A program made the translations under genes and the position numbers. From NCBI RefSeq assembly GCF_001953175.1, contig NZ_CP018258.1, forward strand, positions 834,210 through 898,209: a stretch of DNA of 64,000 bases, written 5' to 3'. This DNA comes from Dehalogenimonas formicexedens. GTDB taxonomy: Bacteria > Chloroflexota > Dehalococcoidia > Dehalococcoidales > Dehalococcoidaceae. Numbering within the stretch: position 1 is the first letter of the stretch; every line of letters begins with the position of its first letter. The notes under the pieces were generated by a model, which had not been told where the DNA came from, did no database searches, and saw nothing but the letters and a program-made list of their open reading frames with translations. Of the stretch, positions 34,222-44,000 are shown one piece after another.

Positions 34222-34965
34222 CTAGAAAATGCGTAGCGCCTTGTCCCCTACTCTTTTCATATCTAGAGTGAGGATGGTCACTTTGTTCATATATTTCTTT
34301 GCCAGTTCGGCGGCGTATTCAACTTCGGCGTTGGTGGCTGCCCGCCACGGACACTCAGGGACGGGGAAATAGGCATCGATGCGGAAAGGGATGTTCGGAT
34401 CGATCGAGCCAACGAACTTGGCAACCTTTTCGATCTCTTCGGCTTCGATTAATTCCGGTATGAGAACTACCTCGGCGTGAAGGTTCTTGCCCATTTTGGC
34501 GATTTCGGCGAAATGAGCAAGAGCGGGTTTGTTGTTTCTTCCGGTGTACTTACGGTAGATATCGTCGGATACAGCCTTGATGCTGAATATAACCTGATCA
34601 ATATCAGCCAGATCCGGCATGACAATGCCATTGGTCAACAGTATATTATAAGCACCCCATTTCTCGTGCAGCTCTTTAGTCAATTTCGGCAATTCCGGAT
34701 CCAAGGCCGCCTCGGTTCCCATAAATACAGCATATTTGATTTGGAGAGGCTTGAGCAGTTCTATAACCTGGTCATAAGATAAAAATTTGTCTGGTGGGGT
34801 AGTTCTTTGCCGGGTCATGATCTCAGTGGTTGCGTCATCGTAAAGGCTGAAGTCATACAATTCCCAATTCGTATAGCAAGCCTGGCAATCGAGAGTGCAC
34901 TTAGTCCAAATGTGGATATCCACCGATCCATACGATGGCTCATAGGCGATATGGTAGACCTTCAA
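34222..34965 (-). CDS. Radical SAM protein of unknown function, copy 2
   Basis: Identical to 4898-5641: 247 residues, CX3CX2C motif (CTLDCQACY) near 24-31. The chain is short, with no extra C-terminal cluster domain visible beyond PVPECPWRAA near 205, which holds one further cysteine. TTG start with GGAGGG. It lies between glmS and the corrinoid uptake operon in both copies, and no partner glycyl-radical enzyme is in the window. Confidence 0.85.
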   Translation of the reverse strand: MKVYHIAYEPSYGSVDIHIWTKCTLDCQACYTNWELYDFSLYDDATTEIMTRQRTTPPDKFLSYDQVIELLKPLQIKYAVFMGTEAALDPELPKLTKELHEKWGAYNILLTNGIVMPDLADIDQVIFSIKAVSDDIYRKYTGRNNKPALAHFAEIAKMGKNLHAEVVLIPELIEAEEIEKVAKFVGSIDPNIPFRIDAYFPVPECPWRAATNAEVEYAAELAKKYMNKVTILTLDMKRVGDKALRIF

Positions 34966-35125
34966 GTTGATCCCTCCGGTTTCTTTGAAAAGTGATTAAC
35001 GGTCAAGTATACACTCGAACGAGCCATGGCGGCAAAGTAGAAACAACGCCAAACTCAAATCGCGCGCCTGTTTCCGGCGATACTGTTACACCTAAACAAG
35101 GAAAAAACAGTCTTAAACCAAAGGT

Positions 35126-36904
35126 TTACTCAACCGTCACGCTTTTTGCCAGGTTACGCGGGAAGTCAATCGGGCAGCCTCTGGCCTCCGCGGTGTAATA
35201 AGCCAGTAATTGCACCACCACGGCATTCAAAATCGGTGATAAAAGCCTGTGTGTGGACGGTATTCTCAAAATATTGTCTGTTGAATCGTTAAACGTCGAA
35301 TCGTTTTCTCTGGTGATACAGACAACCTTTGATTTTCTGGCTTGTATCTCTCGAACAGAGGCGGTGATTGACGCTTGGTTCTCATCCCCGGCGATAATGG
35401 CGATAACAGTAGAAGATGGCGATAATAGAGCAAACGGTCCGTGTTTCAGCTCCCCGGCACAAAAACCTTCCGCATTGATATACGCGATTTCCTTTGCCTT
35501 TAAGGCACCTTCCAACGCGATAGGGACGTTGACACCTTTTGCTATAAAAAATACTTGATCGGCAGCCGCCACGAGAGACGTCGCTTGTTTGATGAGGTGG
35601 CGATTATCGAGTATTTGTTGAATCTTATGAGGGATGCGTTCAAGTTCCAAATTTATTTGATCACGCATCGTACGGTCAACACTCTGGTGCGCCAATGCCA
35701 GTTTGATCAAGGCTATAATCTGCGCTACAAACGTTTTTGTGGCGGCAACGGCCACCTCGGGACCGGCGGGGATATATATCGTGTCATCCGCTATTCGGCT
35801 TATGGAACTTTGAAAAACATTGGTCAAAGCGATGGTTTCGATTCCCGCTTCCTTCATTCTCTTCAGGCTGGTCAATACATCAGCTGTTTCGCCGGATTGA
35901 GAAAGACCAATGGCTTTCGCCGTTTTGATAATTGTCGGACGATGCCTTATTTCCGAGGCGATTTCCAATCTCACCGGAATACCGGTCAGTTCTTCAATGA
36001 TGAATTTCCCTACTTCTGCTGCGTGATAAGAAGTCCCACATGCCGTGAGAGTAAGGCTATCAGTGGTTGAGTCAAAGATGAGTTGGTTACGAAATCTTGG
36101 TGGATCGGAATAAGCCCGCAAGCAGGCGCGAACTACTTCCGGCTGTTCATTGATCTCCTTCAGCATGTAGTGCTCGAACCCACCTTTTTCAATCATCAAA
36201 GCGTTCAAATGAACACTGGAAGGGATTCTCTGAACCGTTTTCCCTTCGTTGGTAATCTTAATTTGGCGTTTATCACAGATTGCGATGTCGCCGTCTTCAA
36301 GATAAACGATGCTTTCAGCTTGAGCCCCTATTCCCAGGACGTCTGAAGCGAAAATGAATCCGTCGGAACAAACACCTACGACCAACGGGCTACCGTTTCT
36401 GGCTGCCACGACCCTGTCTTCATGTTCAGTAACCGCCAGAACGGCATAGGTCCCTTCGATCAAGCCAAGAGCCTGACGGAGGGCGGATTCAATGTCTCCT
36501 CTATAGAATTTCTCTACGAGATGAGGCAAAACCTCAGAATCTGTTTCCGACCTGAAGGTATGACCTTCGTCCTTCAATAATTTGCGCAATTCTCGATAAT
36601 TGGAAATTATACCGTTGTGCACAACCGCGATTTTGTGGTGACAATCAGTATGAGGATGCGCATTTGCCGCAGATACTTCACCATGAGTTGCCCATCGGGT
36701 ATGTCCGATTCCTATCGTCCCACCCAGTTCGGGTGATTGCAGCCTCAAATGCCCAACCCGGGACGTCCCTTTAAAAATGGTAAGCGGACTGCCTCGAACG
36801 GCAATCCCGCAACTATCATAGCCCCTGTATTCGAGTCTAGATAAGGAATCCAGCAATATCTCTTTAGCAGGTTTGATGCCTATATACCCAGCAATTCCGC
36901 ACAT
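35126..36904 (-). CDS. glmS: Glutamine--fructose-6-phosphate aminotransferase (isomerising)
   Basis: A 592-residue enzyme making glucosamine-6-phosphate for envelope sugars. The start is set at ATG 36904 because the family's catalytic nucleophile is Cys at position 2, and this start gives MCGIAGYIG; the longer ORF to 36931 would mask it. The N-terminal glutaminase domain has GHTRWATHGE near 75. Two SIS domains follow, with TACGTSYHAAEVGK near 295 and IGLSQSGETADVLTSL near 340, and the C-terminus AKSVTVE is family-typical. Its last 151 bases lie within the repeated block. Confidence 0.95.
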   Translation of the reverse strand: MCGIAGYIGIKPAKEILLDSLSRLEYRGYDSCGIAVRGSPLTIFKGTSRVGHLRLQSPELGGTIGIGHTRWATHGEVSAANAHPHTDCHHKIAVVHNGIISNYRELRKLLKDEGHTFRSETDSEVLPHLVEKFYRGDIESALRQALGLIEGTYAVLAVTEHEDRVVAARNGSPLVVGVCSDGFIFASDVLGIGAQAESIVYLEDGDIAICDKRQIKITNEGKTVQRIPSSVHLNALMIEKGGFEHYMLKEINEQPEVVRACLRAYSDPPRFRNQLIFDSTTDSLTLTACGTSYHAAEVGKFIIEELTGIPVRLEIASEIRHRPTIIKTAKAIGLSQSGETADVLTSLKRMKEAGIETIALTNVFQSSISRIADDTIYIPAGPEVAVAATKTFVAQIIALIKLALAHQSVDRTMRDQINLELERIPHKIQQILDNRHLIKQATSLVAAADQVFFIAKGVNVPIALEGALKAKEIAYINAEGFCAGELKHGPFALLSPSSTVIAIIAGDENQASITASVREIQARKSKVVCITRENDSTFNDSTDNILRIPSTHRLLSPILNAVVVQLLAYYTAEARGCPIDFPRNLAKSVTVE

Positions 36905-37156
36905 AAATGTCATTATTGGCAGTCCTATCATATTAAGTCAAGATAGGCAGCCACTACAGAGATTCCAGGGTTCTATTCTTACCACCTTCTATTCGGAAAT
37001 TAGGGTTAGATGAATTCGACGGATCATGTTTCACCATTAGAGATGTCAAGGTTCTTACCGTATCTGGCGGTGCATCGATTATAAGTGACTCCGATGTGGA
37101 TGATTATGTATAATATTAGGGTCGATATATTTGAATAACACCTGTGAGATGTAGGT

Positions 37157-37468
37157 ATGACCGACGATATTTTAAGAGAAGCCAGTAATATAGCACTGTG
37201 CCGGGAATGTGCCTGGTATAAATCTTGCACCATTCCGATGCGATTCACCGCCGAAGATATCAAGAGGCAGATGGAAGCTCAGCAGGGCGTGACCTTTACC
37301 GCCCAGGATGACGCCAACATGCAAAACATGATAGGAAGCATGGCTCAGGCGGTGCAGAATTCGATGGTGGAAGCTTGCCCGGTGTTCATTCAGCGGCTGC
37401 GCGAAAGCCCGAAGCTGGCGGAGCGCATCAAGCGCATCATGCAGAATTGGTCAGACGAAAACGCCTAA
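37157..37468 (+). CDS. Small four-cysteine protein beside the hydrogenase operon
   Basis: A 103-residue protein I do not recognise. C15, C18 and C24 (CX2CX5C) plus C74 could bind a metal or Fe-S cluster. The rest is helical and Met/Gln-rich (MQNMIGSMAQAVQNSM). AGGT lies just before the ATG. It is convergent with the hydrogenase protease gene and overlaps its end by four bases. It could be an assembly factor or redox protein; there is no direct evidence for either. Confidence 0.65.
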   Translation: MTDDILREASNIALCRECAWYKSCTIPMRFTAEDIKRQMEAQQGVTFTAQDDANMQNMIGSMAQAVQNSMVEACPVFIQRLRESPKLAERIKRIMQNWSDENA

Positions 37469-37962
37469 ATTCGTTTGAAAAAGCTAGCCTCAATATAGTC
37501 AGCGGTTTCTTTCACCGCTTTCCGGATAGGTTCTGACAACCCGGCTGTGACAATCTCAGGTATAATTTCGGGTTGTGCTGCCAGAATGGTTACCCTGACC
37601 CCAGAGTTGTCTCGCAATTCCTGCAACAGGTTCAGGCTGGGCGCGAGATGCAAAGAAAAGTCGTGGCTCTTTAGACTCGGGACTTCATCGACTCTTACTT
37701 TGAACACTTCCCCAGGTTCACGCCCGCAATCAAGGGCATCAACGATGACAATTTCCTTTGGTCTTTTAGGGGATATTATGAGGTCGAACAAGATCTCGCG
37801 AACCCCGGTGCCGACATCGAGCACCGCCGAGAAAGACGGAACCCGGCCGCGGCAGGAGAGTTCCTCCGCCACAGCCGGGCCGAATCCATCATCGCCGAAG
37901 AGTGGATTACCCACACCGAGTATCAGTAGATCCTTGTTGTAGTAATCCGGAACGTATTCCAT
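37465..37962 (-). CDS. NiFe hydrogenase maturation protease
   Basis: A 165-residue endopeptidase of the HycI/HyaD/FrcD type. The signature LGVGNPLFGDDGFGPAVAEEL near residue 15 and VDALDCGREPGEVF near 75 carry the Ni-sensing Asp residues. It cleaves the C-terminal tail of the large subunit after nickel insertion. It directly follows the mvhA-type gene, whose C-terminus carries a suitable tail after DPCLSCASH. Confidence 0.92.
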   Translation of the reverse strand: MEYVPDYYNKDLLILGVGNPLFGDDGFGPAVAEELSCRGRVPSFSAVLDVGTGVREILFDLIISPKRPKEIVIVDALDCGREPGEVFKVRVDEVPSLKSHDFSLHLAPSLNLLQELRDNSGVRVTILAAQPEIIPEIVTAGLSEPIRKAVKETADYIEASFFKRI

Positions 37963-39404
37963 TACTGGTTGGTCAGTGTTTCAATGAGTTGCCCGTCAGC
38001 TCCCACGATATCGACTTTGCAGGCTAGTTGTCCGTTAAGATCATGGCTGGCGCACGACAGGCATGGGTCATAGGCGCGGATAGTCATTTCCACGGTATTC
38101 AGGATGCCCTGGTCGTACTTGCCGTCCTTGATCAGGAGCTTGGCGGCTTGCTTGACCGACATATTGATGGGAGCATTGTTCTGGCAGGTGGCTACAATTA
38201 AGTTGGCAGCCGTCACCAGTCCCTTCTCGTCAGTGGTATAGTCGTGAATCAGGGTGCCGCGCGGAGCTTCCGTGCAGCCGACACCACGAGCCGCCCTAGG
38301 TGTTGCAGCAACCCGGGTATTGGGAGATGTTATCTCGGGATCGTTTAAAAGCTCCAGAGTTTTTTCAGCGTTATAAAGGATCTCTATGAGGCGGGCCCAA
38401 TGGAACAGCAAGGTCGCCTGGGCAGGCCGGCCGAAGTTGGCCCGGAATTCTTCCAACTCCGCTTGCGCAAGAGGGGTAGAGATTTTGTCAGCTACATTCA
38501 TGCGGGCAAGCGTGTTGACCCGATAAATACCCTTCGGATTATCCGGATCCATGGAGAAGCCGCCCCATTTCTTGTTGTAGGGGAATTTGACGAACGACCA
38601 CGGCTCGACATGTTCCGTGATGTAATCAAGATAGTCCTTGGCTTCAAAATCCTCATACTTGCCATCCGGATCCATCATCCGCAACTTGCCGTCGTAAAGG
38701 TCCATCGCGCCGTCACTTCTAACGGTACCAAGGAAGCCCGTCTTGATAACACCAACGGTTTTGACTGCATCGATGTAAGCAGGAAAGATATTCTTCTTGG
38801 CATAGTCGATTGAGAATTTGGCTAACTCTAGCGCTTCCTTGCCCATGGGAATCAATTTCTGGCGCTCTGCCTCTGTCATGGGCTTGGAGAATCCGCCCGG
38901 TACGGCCGCCGCCGGATGAATCGATTTGCCGGCGATAATTTCCAGCATGTGGGCACACATGTGGCGAACCTTGACCACATTTCGAGCCACATCAGGCAAC
39001 TTCTGTGCGATACCAAACACATTCCGAACCTCGTAGGCAGCGTCGGGACCCATGACGAAGTCGCCTCCGCCAAGGAAGTAGAAGTGCAAAATATGCTCTT
39101 CCATGTAGGCAATGCTATTGCAAAGTTCGCGCAGTTTCCTGCCGGCTGGCGGCGGAGTGACGCCGAAAACAGCGTCGCAAGCCTTGGCTGAAGCCAGGTG
39201 GTGCGACCACGGACAAACGCCGCAGATGCGGGTGGTTATCCGTGGCATTTCCTCGACAGGACGCCCTATGCAGAATCTCTCAAAGCCGCGAAGTTCGAGC
39301 ACGTTGACCTGCGTGTCGGCAACGTTGCCGCTGTCATCAAGCTGTATGGTGATCTTTGCCCCGCCTTCAATACGAGAGACCGGCTGAATAACAATTTCTT
39401 TCAT
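37962..39404 (-). CDS. mvhA: F420-non-reducing-type NiFe hydrogenase large subunit (MvhA/VhuA)
   Basis: A 480-residue group 3c-like large subunit. Ni-Fe ligands lie in RICGVCPWSHHLAS near 58-71 and in DPCLSCASH near the C-terminus, followed by a 26-residue tail to be removed by the adjacent protease. No signal peptide is carried by its small subunit, so it is cytoplasmic. It oxidises H2 and passes electrons through MvhG and MvhD to HdrA. It could equally be named VhuA. Confidence 0.93.
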   Translation of the reverse strand: MKEIVIQPVSRIEGGAKITIQLDDSGNVADTQVNVLELRGFERFCIGRPVEEMPRITTRICGVCPWSHHLASAKACDAVFGVTPPPAGRKLRELCNSIAYMEEHILHFYFLGGGDFVMGPDAAYEVRNVFGIAQKLPDVARNVVKVRHMCAHMLEIIAGKSIHPAAAVPGGFSKPMTEAERQKLIPMGKEALELAKFSIDYAKKNIFPAYIDAVKTVGVIKTGFLGTVRSDGAMDLYDGKLRMMDPDGKYEDFEAKDYLDYITEHVEPWSFVKFPYNKKWGGFSMDPDNPKGIYRVNTLARMNVADKISTPLAQAELEEFRANFGRPAQATLLFHWARLIEILYNAEKTLELLNDPEITSPNTRVAATPRAARGVGCTEAPRGTLIHDYTTDEKGLVTAANLIVATCQNNAPINMSVKQAAKLLIKDGKYDQGILNTVEMTIRAYDPCLSCASHDLNGQLACKVDIVGADGQLIETLTNQ

Positions 39405-39425
39405 TTCTCTTCTCCTTACCCTGAT

Positions 39426-40343
39426 TTAGCGGGTCGGCATCGGGCGCAGACGCCCGGCGCCGATGAAGCGGTTGAATGTTGCCATCCGGTCTTCGATCTG
39501 TTTGGGATCCAGGCCAACGGAGGACAACGCGCCCATCATATCGACCATGGGATTCGCCCCGGCGCGAATAGGACCGAAGCAACCCCGACAAGGCATGTAA
39601 GCCTTAATGCATCGAGGTGTCTTTTCCGAACCACCGCAACCAGTGCGGGTGGCAGGCCCAAGGCAGAGGATACCCTGCTCATTCATGCAGCGCATATTAT
39701 CGTAGCGCCCCGGGGTAAATTCAGGAGCCTGCAGCGGTCGCCGAATGGCCACCTTGGCCTTTTTCTCGCGTACCGTAGGGCAATCATCGCAAACACTTCG
39801 CTCGGGCAGGCTGAAACTCTTGCCCTGAAGCAGCGCTGTCAAGGCGCCGGCGATCCATTCTGGCGTAGGCGGACAGCCCGGGATCGAGACGTCCACCTTG
39901 ATCACCTCATTCACCGAATAAACGCGGTCGGTTAGCGCCGGCAGACCCTGACTCGGGTTGTCGCCAGCTTCGGTGCTCGCGGTTTTACGGTAAGCAATGT
40001 CAAAAATATCGCCATTGTTGTACATGTTGCCCAAAGCCGGAATGCCGCCGAAGTTGGCGCAAGATCCCAGAGAGATGATGATTTTGCATTTCCGGCGCAT
40101 TTCCTCAGCCAGTTCTTTGTTTTCCTGGTTGCGGATACTGCCGGTGACAATGCCGACATCGGCCTCCGGTATTTCCATGTGCTTTTTTTCGCCGGTTTGA
40201 CCGAAAAGCTTGTGATCCATCAGTACCGGCATGTGGACGAACTCCAGGCTGGGCAGCAGATCCAGAAGTGGCTCGCCGATGTCCAGAATAGAGACCTCGC
40301 ACCCCCCGCACACCGCGAACCATTCTTCAGCTACACGTACCAT
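39426..40343 (-). CDS. mvhG: NiFe hydrogenase small subunit (MvhG/VhuG)
   Basis: A 305-residue electron-transfer subunit without a Tat signal. The proximal-cluster motif CGGCEVSILD is near residue 12, further ligands lie in SLGSCANFGG near 92 and GCPPTPEWI near 150, and Cys-rich motifs CDDCP, CLGPATRTGCGG and MPCRGCFGP near 185-255 hold additional Fe-S clusters. AAGGAGG precedes the ATG. It is encoded between the 61-residue protein and mvhA. Confidence 0.92.
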   Translation of the reverse strand: MVRVAEEWFAVCGGCEVSILDIGEPLLDLLPSLEFVHMPVLMDHKLFGQTGEKKHMEIPEADVGIVTGSIRNQENKELAEEMRRKCKIIISLGSCANFGGIPALGNMYNNGDIFDIAYRKTASTEAGDNPSQGLPALTDRVYSVNEVIKVDVSIPGCPPTPEWIAGALTALLQGKSFSLPERSVCDDCPTVREKKAKVAIRRPLQAPEFTPGRYDNMRCMNEQGILCLGPATRTGCGGSEKTPRCIKAYMPCRGCFGPIRAGANPMVDMMGALSSVGLDPKQIEDRMATFNRFIGAGRLRPMPTR

Positions 40344-40407
40344 GTCAGATCCTCCTTGTAATTTGCTTGACTTCCGGTTGACCCCGCGACACGATCCCGA
40401 AATAGAT

Positions 40408-40593
40408 TTATCCCAGAGAGTTTAACACCACCCTGCGTGTATACAGATAATGCATGTCACCCTCGTTCAGCGATCTAACCTCAAAACCGAGTGACCTGTA
40501 ATGTTCTTCCTGTTCCCGGCTTTCGGTTGCGCTGTGATATTCCTTGCCGTCCCACATGAATTTCCTGCCATCGAAGAGGCGAGAGAGTTCCAT
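40408..40593 (-). CDS. 61-residue protein inside the Mvh-Hdr operon
   Basis: Not recognised. The short charged protein has a start similar to a domain that reads metadata-like motifs (KFMWDGKEYHSATESREQEEHYRSLG), with no cysteines and no membrane segment. A strong AAGGAGG lies four bases from the ATG, and it is tightly spaced (8 bases after mvhD, 64 before mvhG), so it is very likely translated. A role in complex assembly or regulation is only guessed from position. Confidence 0.7.
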   Translation of the reverse strand: MELSRLFDGRKFMWDGKEYHSATESREQEEHYRSLGFEVRSLNEGDMHYLYTRRVVLNSLG

Positions 40594-40601
40594 CGTCCTC
40601 C

Positions 40602-41054
40602 TTACATTTTGTACGGGCTTGGTCCCAGTCTTTTAAGGTCCGCTACCATATCGGTTACAACCTGCGCAAACCTCGCCCCTTCAGAAGCCGATACCCACTC
40701 CAACCTGTAACGTTCATCTTCCAGGCCGAAATCCTGGAGCATCAGCTTGATCGCTTCCGCGCGAGATTCTGCGCGCAGGTTGCCTTCCCGATAGTGGCAG
40801 TCGCCAGGGTGGCAGCCGCACATCAAAACGCCATCGGCGCCTTTAGTCAAAGCGTCTATAACCAGATTGGGATGGACCATGCCGGAGCACATGACCCGGA
40901 TTATTCGAACGTTCGGTGGATACTGGATGCGTGATACCCCGGCCAGGTCGGCGGCAGCATAGGAGCACCAGTTGCAGGCGAAACAAATAATGATGGGCTG
41001 ATACCCCTGATCCTGGGAGGCATCAACGTTATCGGTTACCGTCATGGAACTCAT
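40602..41054 (-). CDS. mvhD: Hydrogenase/heterodisulfide reductase linker subunit MvhD
   Basis: A 150-residue Fe-S protein that bridges hydrogenase and HdrA in Mvh-Hdr complexes. Cysteines lie in CFACNWCSYAAADLAG near 23-28, MCSGMV near 54 and MCGCHPGDCHY near 78, the usual 2Fe-2S ligand pattern of MvhD. GTAAAGGAAG precedes the ATG, and the gene lies 13 bases after hdrA. It supports electron delivery from H2 to the HdrA flavin. Confidence 0.93.
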   Translation of the reverse strand: MSSMTVTDNVDASQDQGYQPIIICFACNWCSYAAADLAGVSRIQYPPNVRIIRVMCSGMVHPNLVIDALTKGADGVLMCGCHPGDCHYREGNLRAESRAEAIKLMLQDFGLEDERYRLEWVSASEGARFAQVVTDMVADLKRLGPSPYKM

Positions 41055-41067
41055 CTTATGTCTTCCT

Positions 41068-44000
41068 TTACGCAGGGGTTAAAACCGCAGACACCATGTC
41101 TGATAGTTCTTCAAGGTTGAAATTCTTGACCATGATACCTTTCTTGGGACAGGTAGCCATGCACACCCCGCAACCCTGGCATTTAGCGGGATCGGATTCA
41201 GCTGTCTTTTTTACGGAGCCGTTCGACATGTATTCGATAAGAGTTATCGCTTTGAAAGGACACGGTTCGACGCAGTATGCGCAGCCGTCACAGTTATCAT
41301 CTAGAACCTCTGAGACACAGGCTTCAAGCTGGCGTTCGTCCTTCGAAAGAATAGCCGCGGCCTTTGCCGCCGCTGCCCCAGCTTGAGCGATAGACTCATC
41401 GGCTAGTTTGGGACCATGCGCCAATCCAGCGAGAAACACCCCTTCAACCGGCGAGTCCACCGGACGTAACTTAATGTGAGCCTCCATAAGGAATCCATCT
41501 TCGGATTGCGGCAATTTCAACAATTTGGCGACATCCTGATCTTCCGAAGGGACCACACCGACAGAAAGAACCAACATGTCGGCCGTGACATTAAGCCGCG
41601 CCTTTAATATCGGATCAAACGTCGAAACCTTTAATACACCGGCTTCCATCTTAACAACCGGTTTTTCAAACTGCTCATATCTGAGAAAGCGAATGCCCAA
41701 TTTGCGCGCCCTGGTGTATTCCGCCTCATGCAGGCTATAGGAGCGAATATCCCGATAGAGGATGAATACTTCTGTTTCGGGTTGGCGGGCTTTAATTTTG
41801 ATGGCGTTTTTGATTGCCTGAATACAGCACAAACGGCTGCAATACTGTCGTTTCTCATCCCTGGAGCCAACACATTGGACCATAACCACGGTTTTGGCTT
41901 CGATTTTTTCGGTTGAAAGCCGTTCTTCCAGTTCGAGCTGGGTTAACACCCTCGGGTCTTTGCCGTAAAGGTATTCGGTTGGCTGATACTCCGAGGCTCC
42001 TGTCGCGACGATAACCGCTCCGGCTTTTACTTGCCGCTGTTGACCATCCAGTTCGAAACCGATCAGGAAATTACCAGCGGCGCCTTCGAATGCATTGAAA
42101 CTGGCTTCAAGAAAATATTCGACGTTGGGATGGATCTTGATCCGTTCGATCATTTCATGAAGCTTAGCCTGGGGTTCCTCACCCGGCTCCCCGAATTTTA
42201 CCCGCTTAAAATTCCCCCCAAGTTCTCTTGATTTCTCGAATAGATACGTTTTATAGCCTGAATCAGCCAGCGTTAAAGCCGCGGTCATCCCGGCTAACCC
42301 GCCGCCGATAACAACTCCTTCGTGACTGACCGGGACTTGACCAGGACGTAAAGGCTTAAGATGATTAACCTTCACCGCAGCCAACCGGACGATATCTTTA
42401 GCCTTGTAAGTGGCCTCGGCTGGCTGGTGCATGTGTACCCAGGAGCACTGGTTCCTGATATTAGCCATTTCCAGGAGATATGGGTTAAGACCGGCTTCCC
42501 GCAAGGTATCCTGAAATAAACCCTCGTGGGTTCGAGGGGTACAGGCGGCCACGATCACCCGATTGAGCCCATGTTCAATAATGGATTGTTTGATCTTCTC
42601 GCCGGCGTCGGTCGAACAGGCAAAAAGTGTGTCATCGACAAAAGTGACATTCGGCAATGTCCGGGCGTAATCGACCAGGTCAGGGATATTTACTACTGAA
42701 GAGATGTTCTTACCGCAATGGCAGACAAAAACACCCAGGCGCGGCTCGGAACCATCGACCACCCGTTCCTCGGGATATATTCTCTGTTGAATAAGTTCGT
42801 TTTTCTTCTCAGCAAGGAGAGCCATCACCCTGGAAGCCGCAGCCCCCGCCTGAATTACGGTCTCAGGAATGTCCTTTGGTCCGGTGAACGCACCAACGGC
42901 GAAAACTCCTTCCTGACTGGTAGCAACCGGATCCAAACCGTCAGTGAGACAGAACCCATTACTATCGAGCTTGATACCGAATCTGTCAGCTAACGTTTGG
43001 CTGCCTTTGGACGGCCGAAGGCCGCATGACAGCATGACAAGATCGAACTTTTCCTCTTCTATCTTACCCTGCTCGTCCTGATGCCTGACGATTATTTCTT
43101 TACTGGCGGGAATCTGTTTCAATGAGGATGGCTGGCAGCGGATATAACGCACTCCGGCCTTTTTTGCTCTTTCGTAATAACTTTCAAAGCCTTTACCGTA
43201 GGCTCTCAGGTCGATGTAGAAAATAGCGACGTCAATCTCCGGATGGTGTTCCTTAAGAATCAACGCTTCCTTGGTTGCGTACATACAACATACCGCGGAA
43301 CAGAAATCAGCCGATGTCTCCCGAGAGCCGACACATTGGATAAACGCCACTTTTTGAGGCAGTTCTCCATTGGACGGGCGAACCACCTTTCCGGCAAAAG
43401 GCCCTGAAGCTGCGAGCATTCTTTCGAATTGGAGGCTCGTCAGGACGTCCGGATACCGGCCAAAACCGAGTTGGGGTTTTTCTGCCGCATCGAAAAGGTC
43501 ATAGCCAGGCGCCAGCACCACGGCGCCGACATTGATTTCGACAGTTTCATCCTGCTGGTCGAGAAGGATAGCCCCCGCCTCACAAAATTTCTCGCAAGCC
43601 TTGCACCCTTTGCCTTTCTTGAAATAGATGCAATTGTCCTTATCAATCACCGGTACGTTGGGTACCGCCTGGGCAAAGGGAGTATATATGGCTTTACGCT
43701 TGGCAAGCCCATGCTCAAATTCACTGGTAGTTTTGGCCGGACACTTCTCCACACAAACATTGCATCCAGTGCATTTTGAAAGATCGACGAAGCGAGCTTT
43801 TTTTAGTACGTTGACCCTGAAATTACCCGCTTCACCTTCGCAGCTGATGACTCGGGAGTTCGTTAGCAGTTCTATGTTCAGATGACGGTCTATGGAGACA
43901 AGCCGCGGTGAAACCGTGCACATGGCGCAGTCATTGGTAGGAAAGGTTTTATCCAGCTGCACCATCTTGCCGCCGATGGCGGGAGCTTCATCCAGCAGAT

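Larger units (their letters stand above)
29325..35276. repeat. Large direct repeat, copy 2
   Basis: This is the full match to 1-5952. The left limit given is only where the window's copy 1 begins; copy 2 continues seamlessly leftward through cbiB. The right limit is the true divergence point: after 35276 the sequence goes on as glmS (tctgttgaatcg), where copy 1 switches to atpB. The cbiB and glmS reading frames crossing both ends are intact, so this copy lies in the native arrangement. Confidence 0.93.

Noticed and set aside
34965-35126. Terminator after glmS in the glmS-radical SAM gap
   Set aside because: The only inverted repeat (aaacc/ggttt) is five base pairs, and the T run follows after a gap of several bases; too weak to call.
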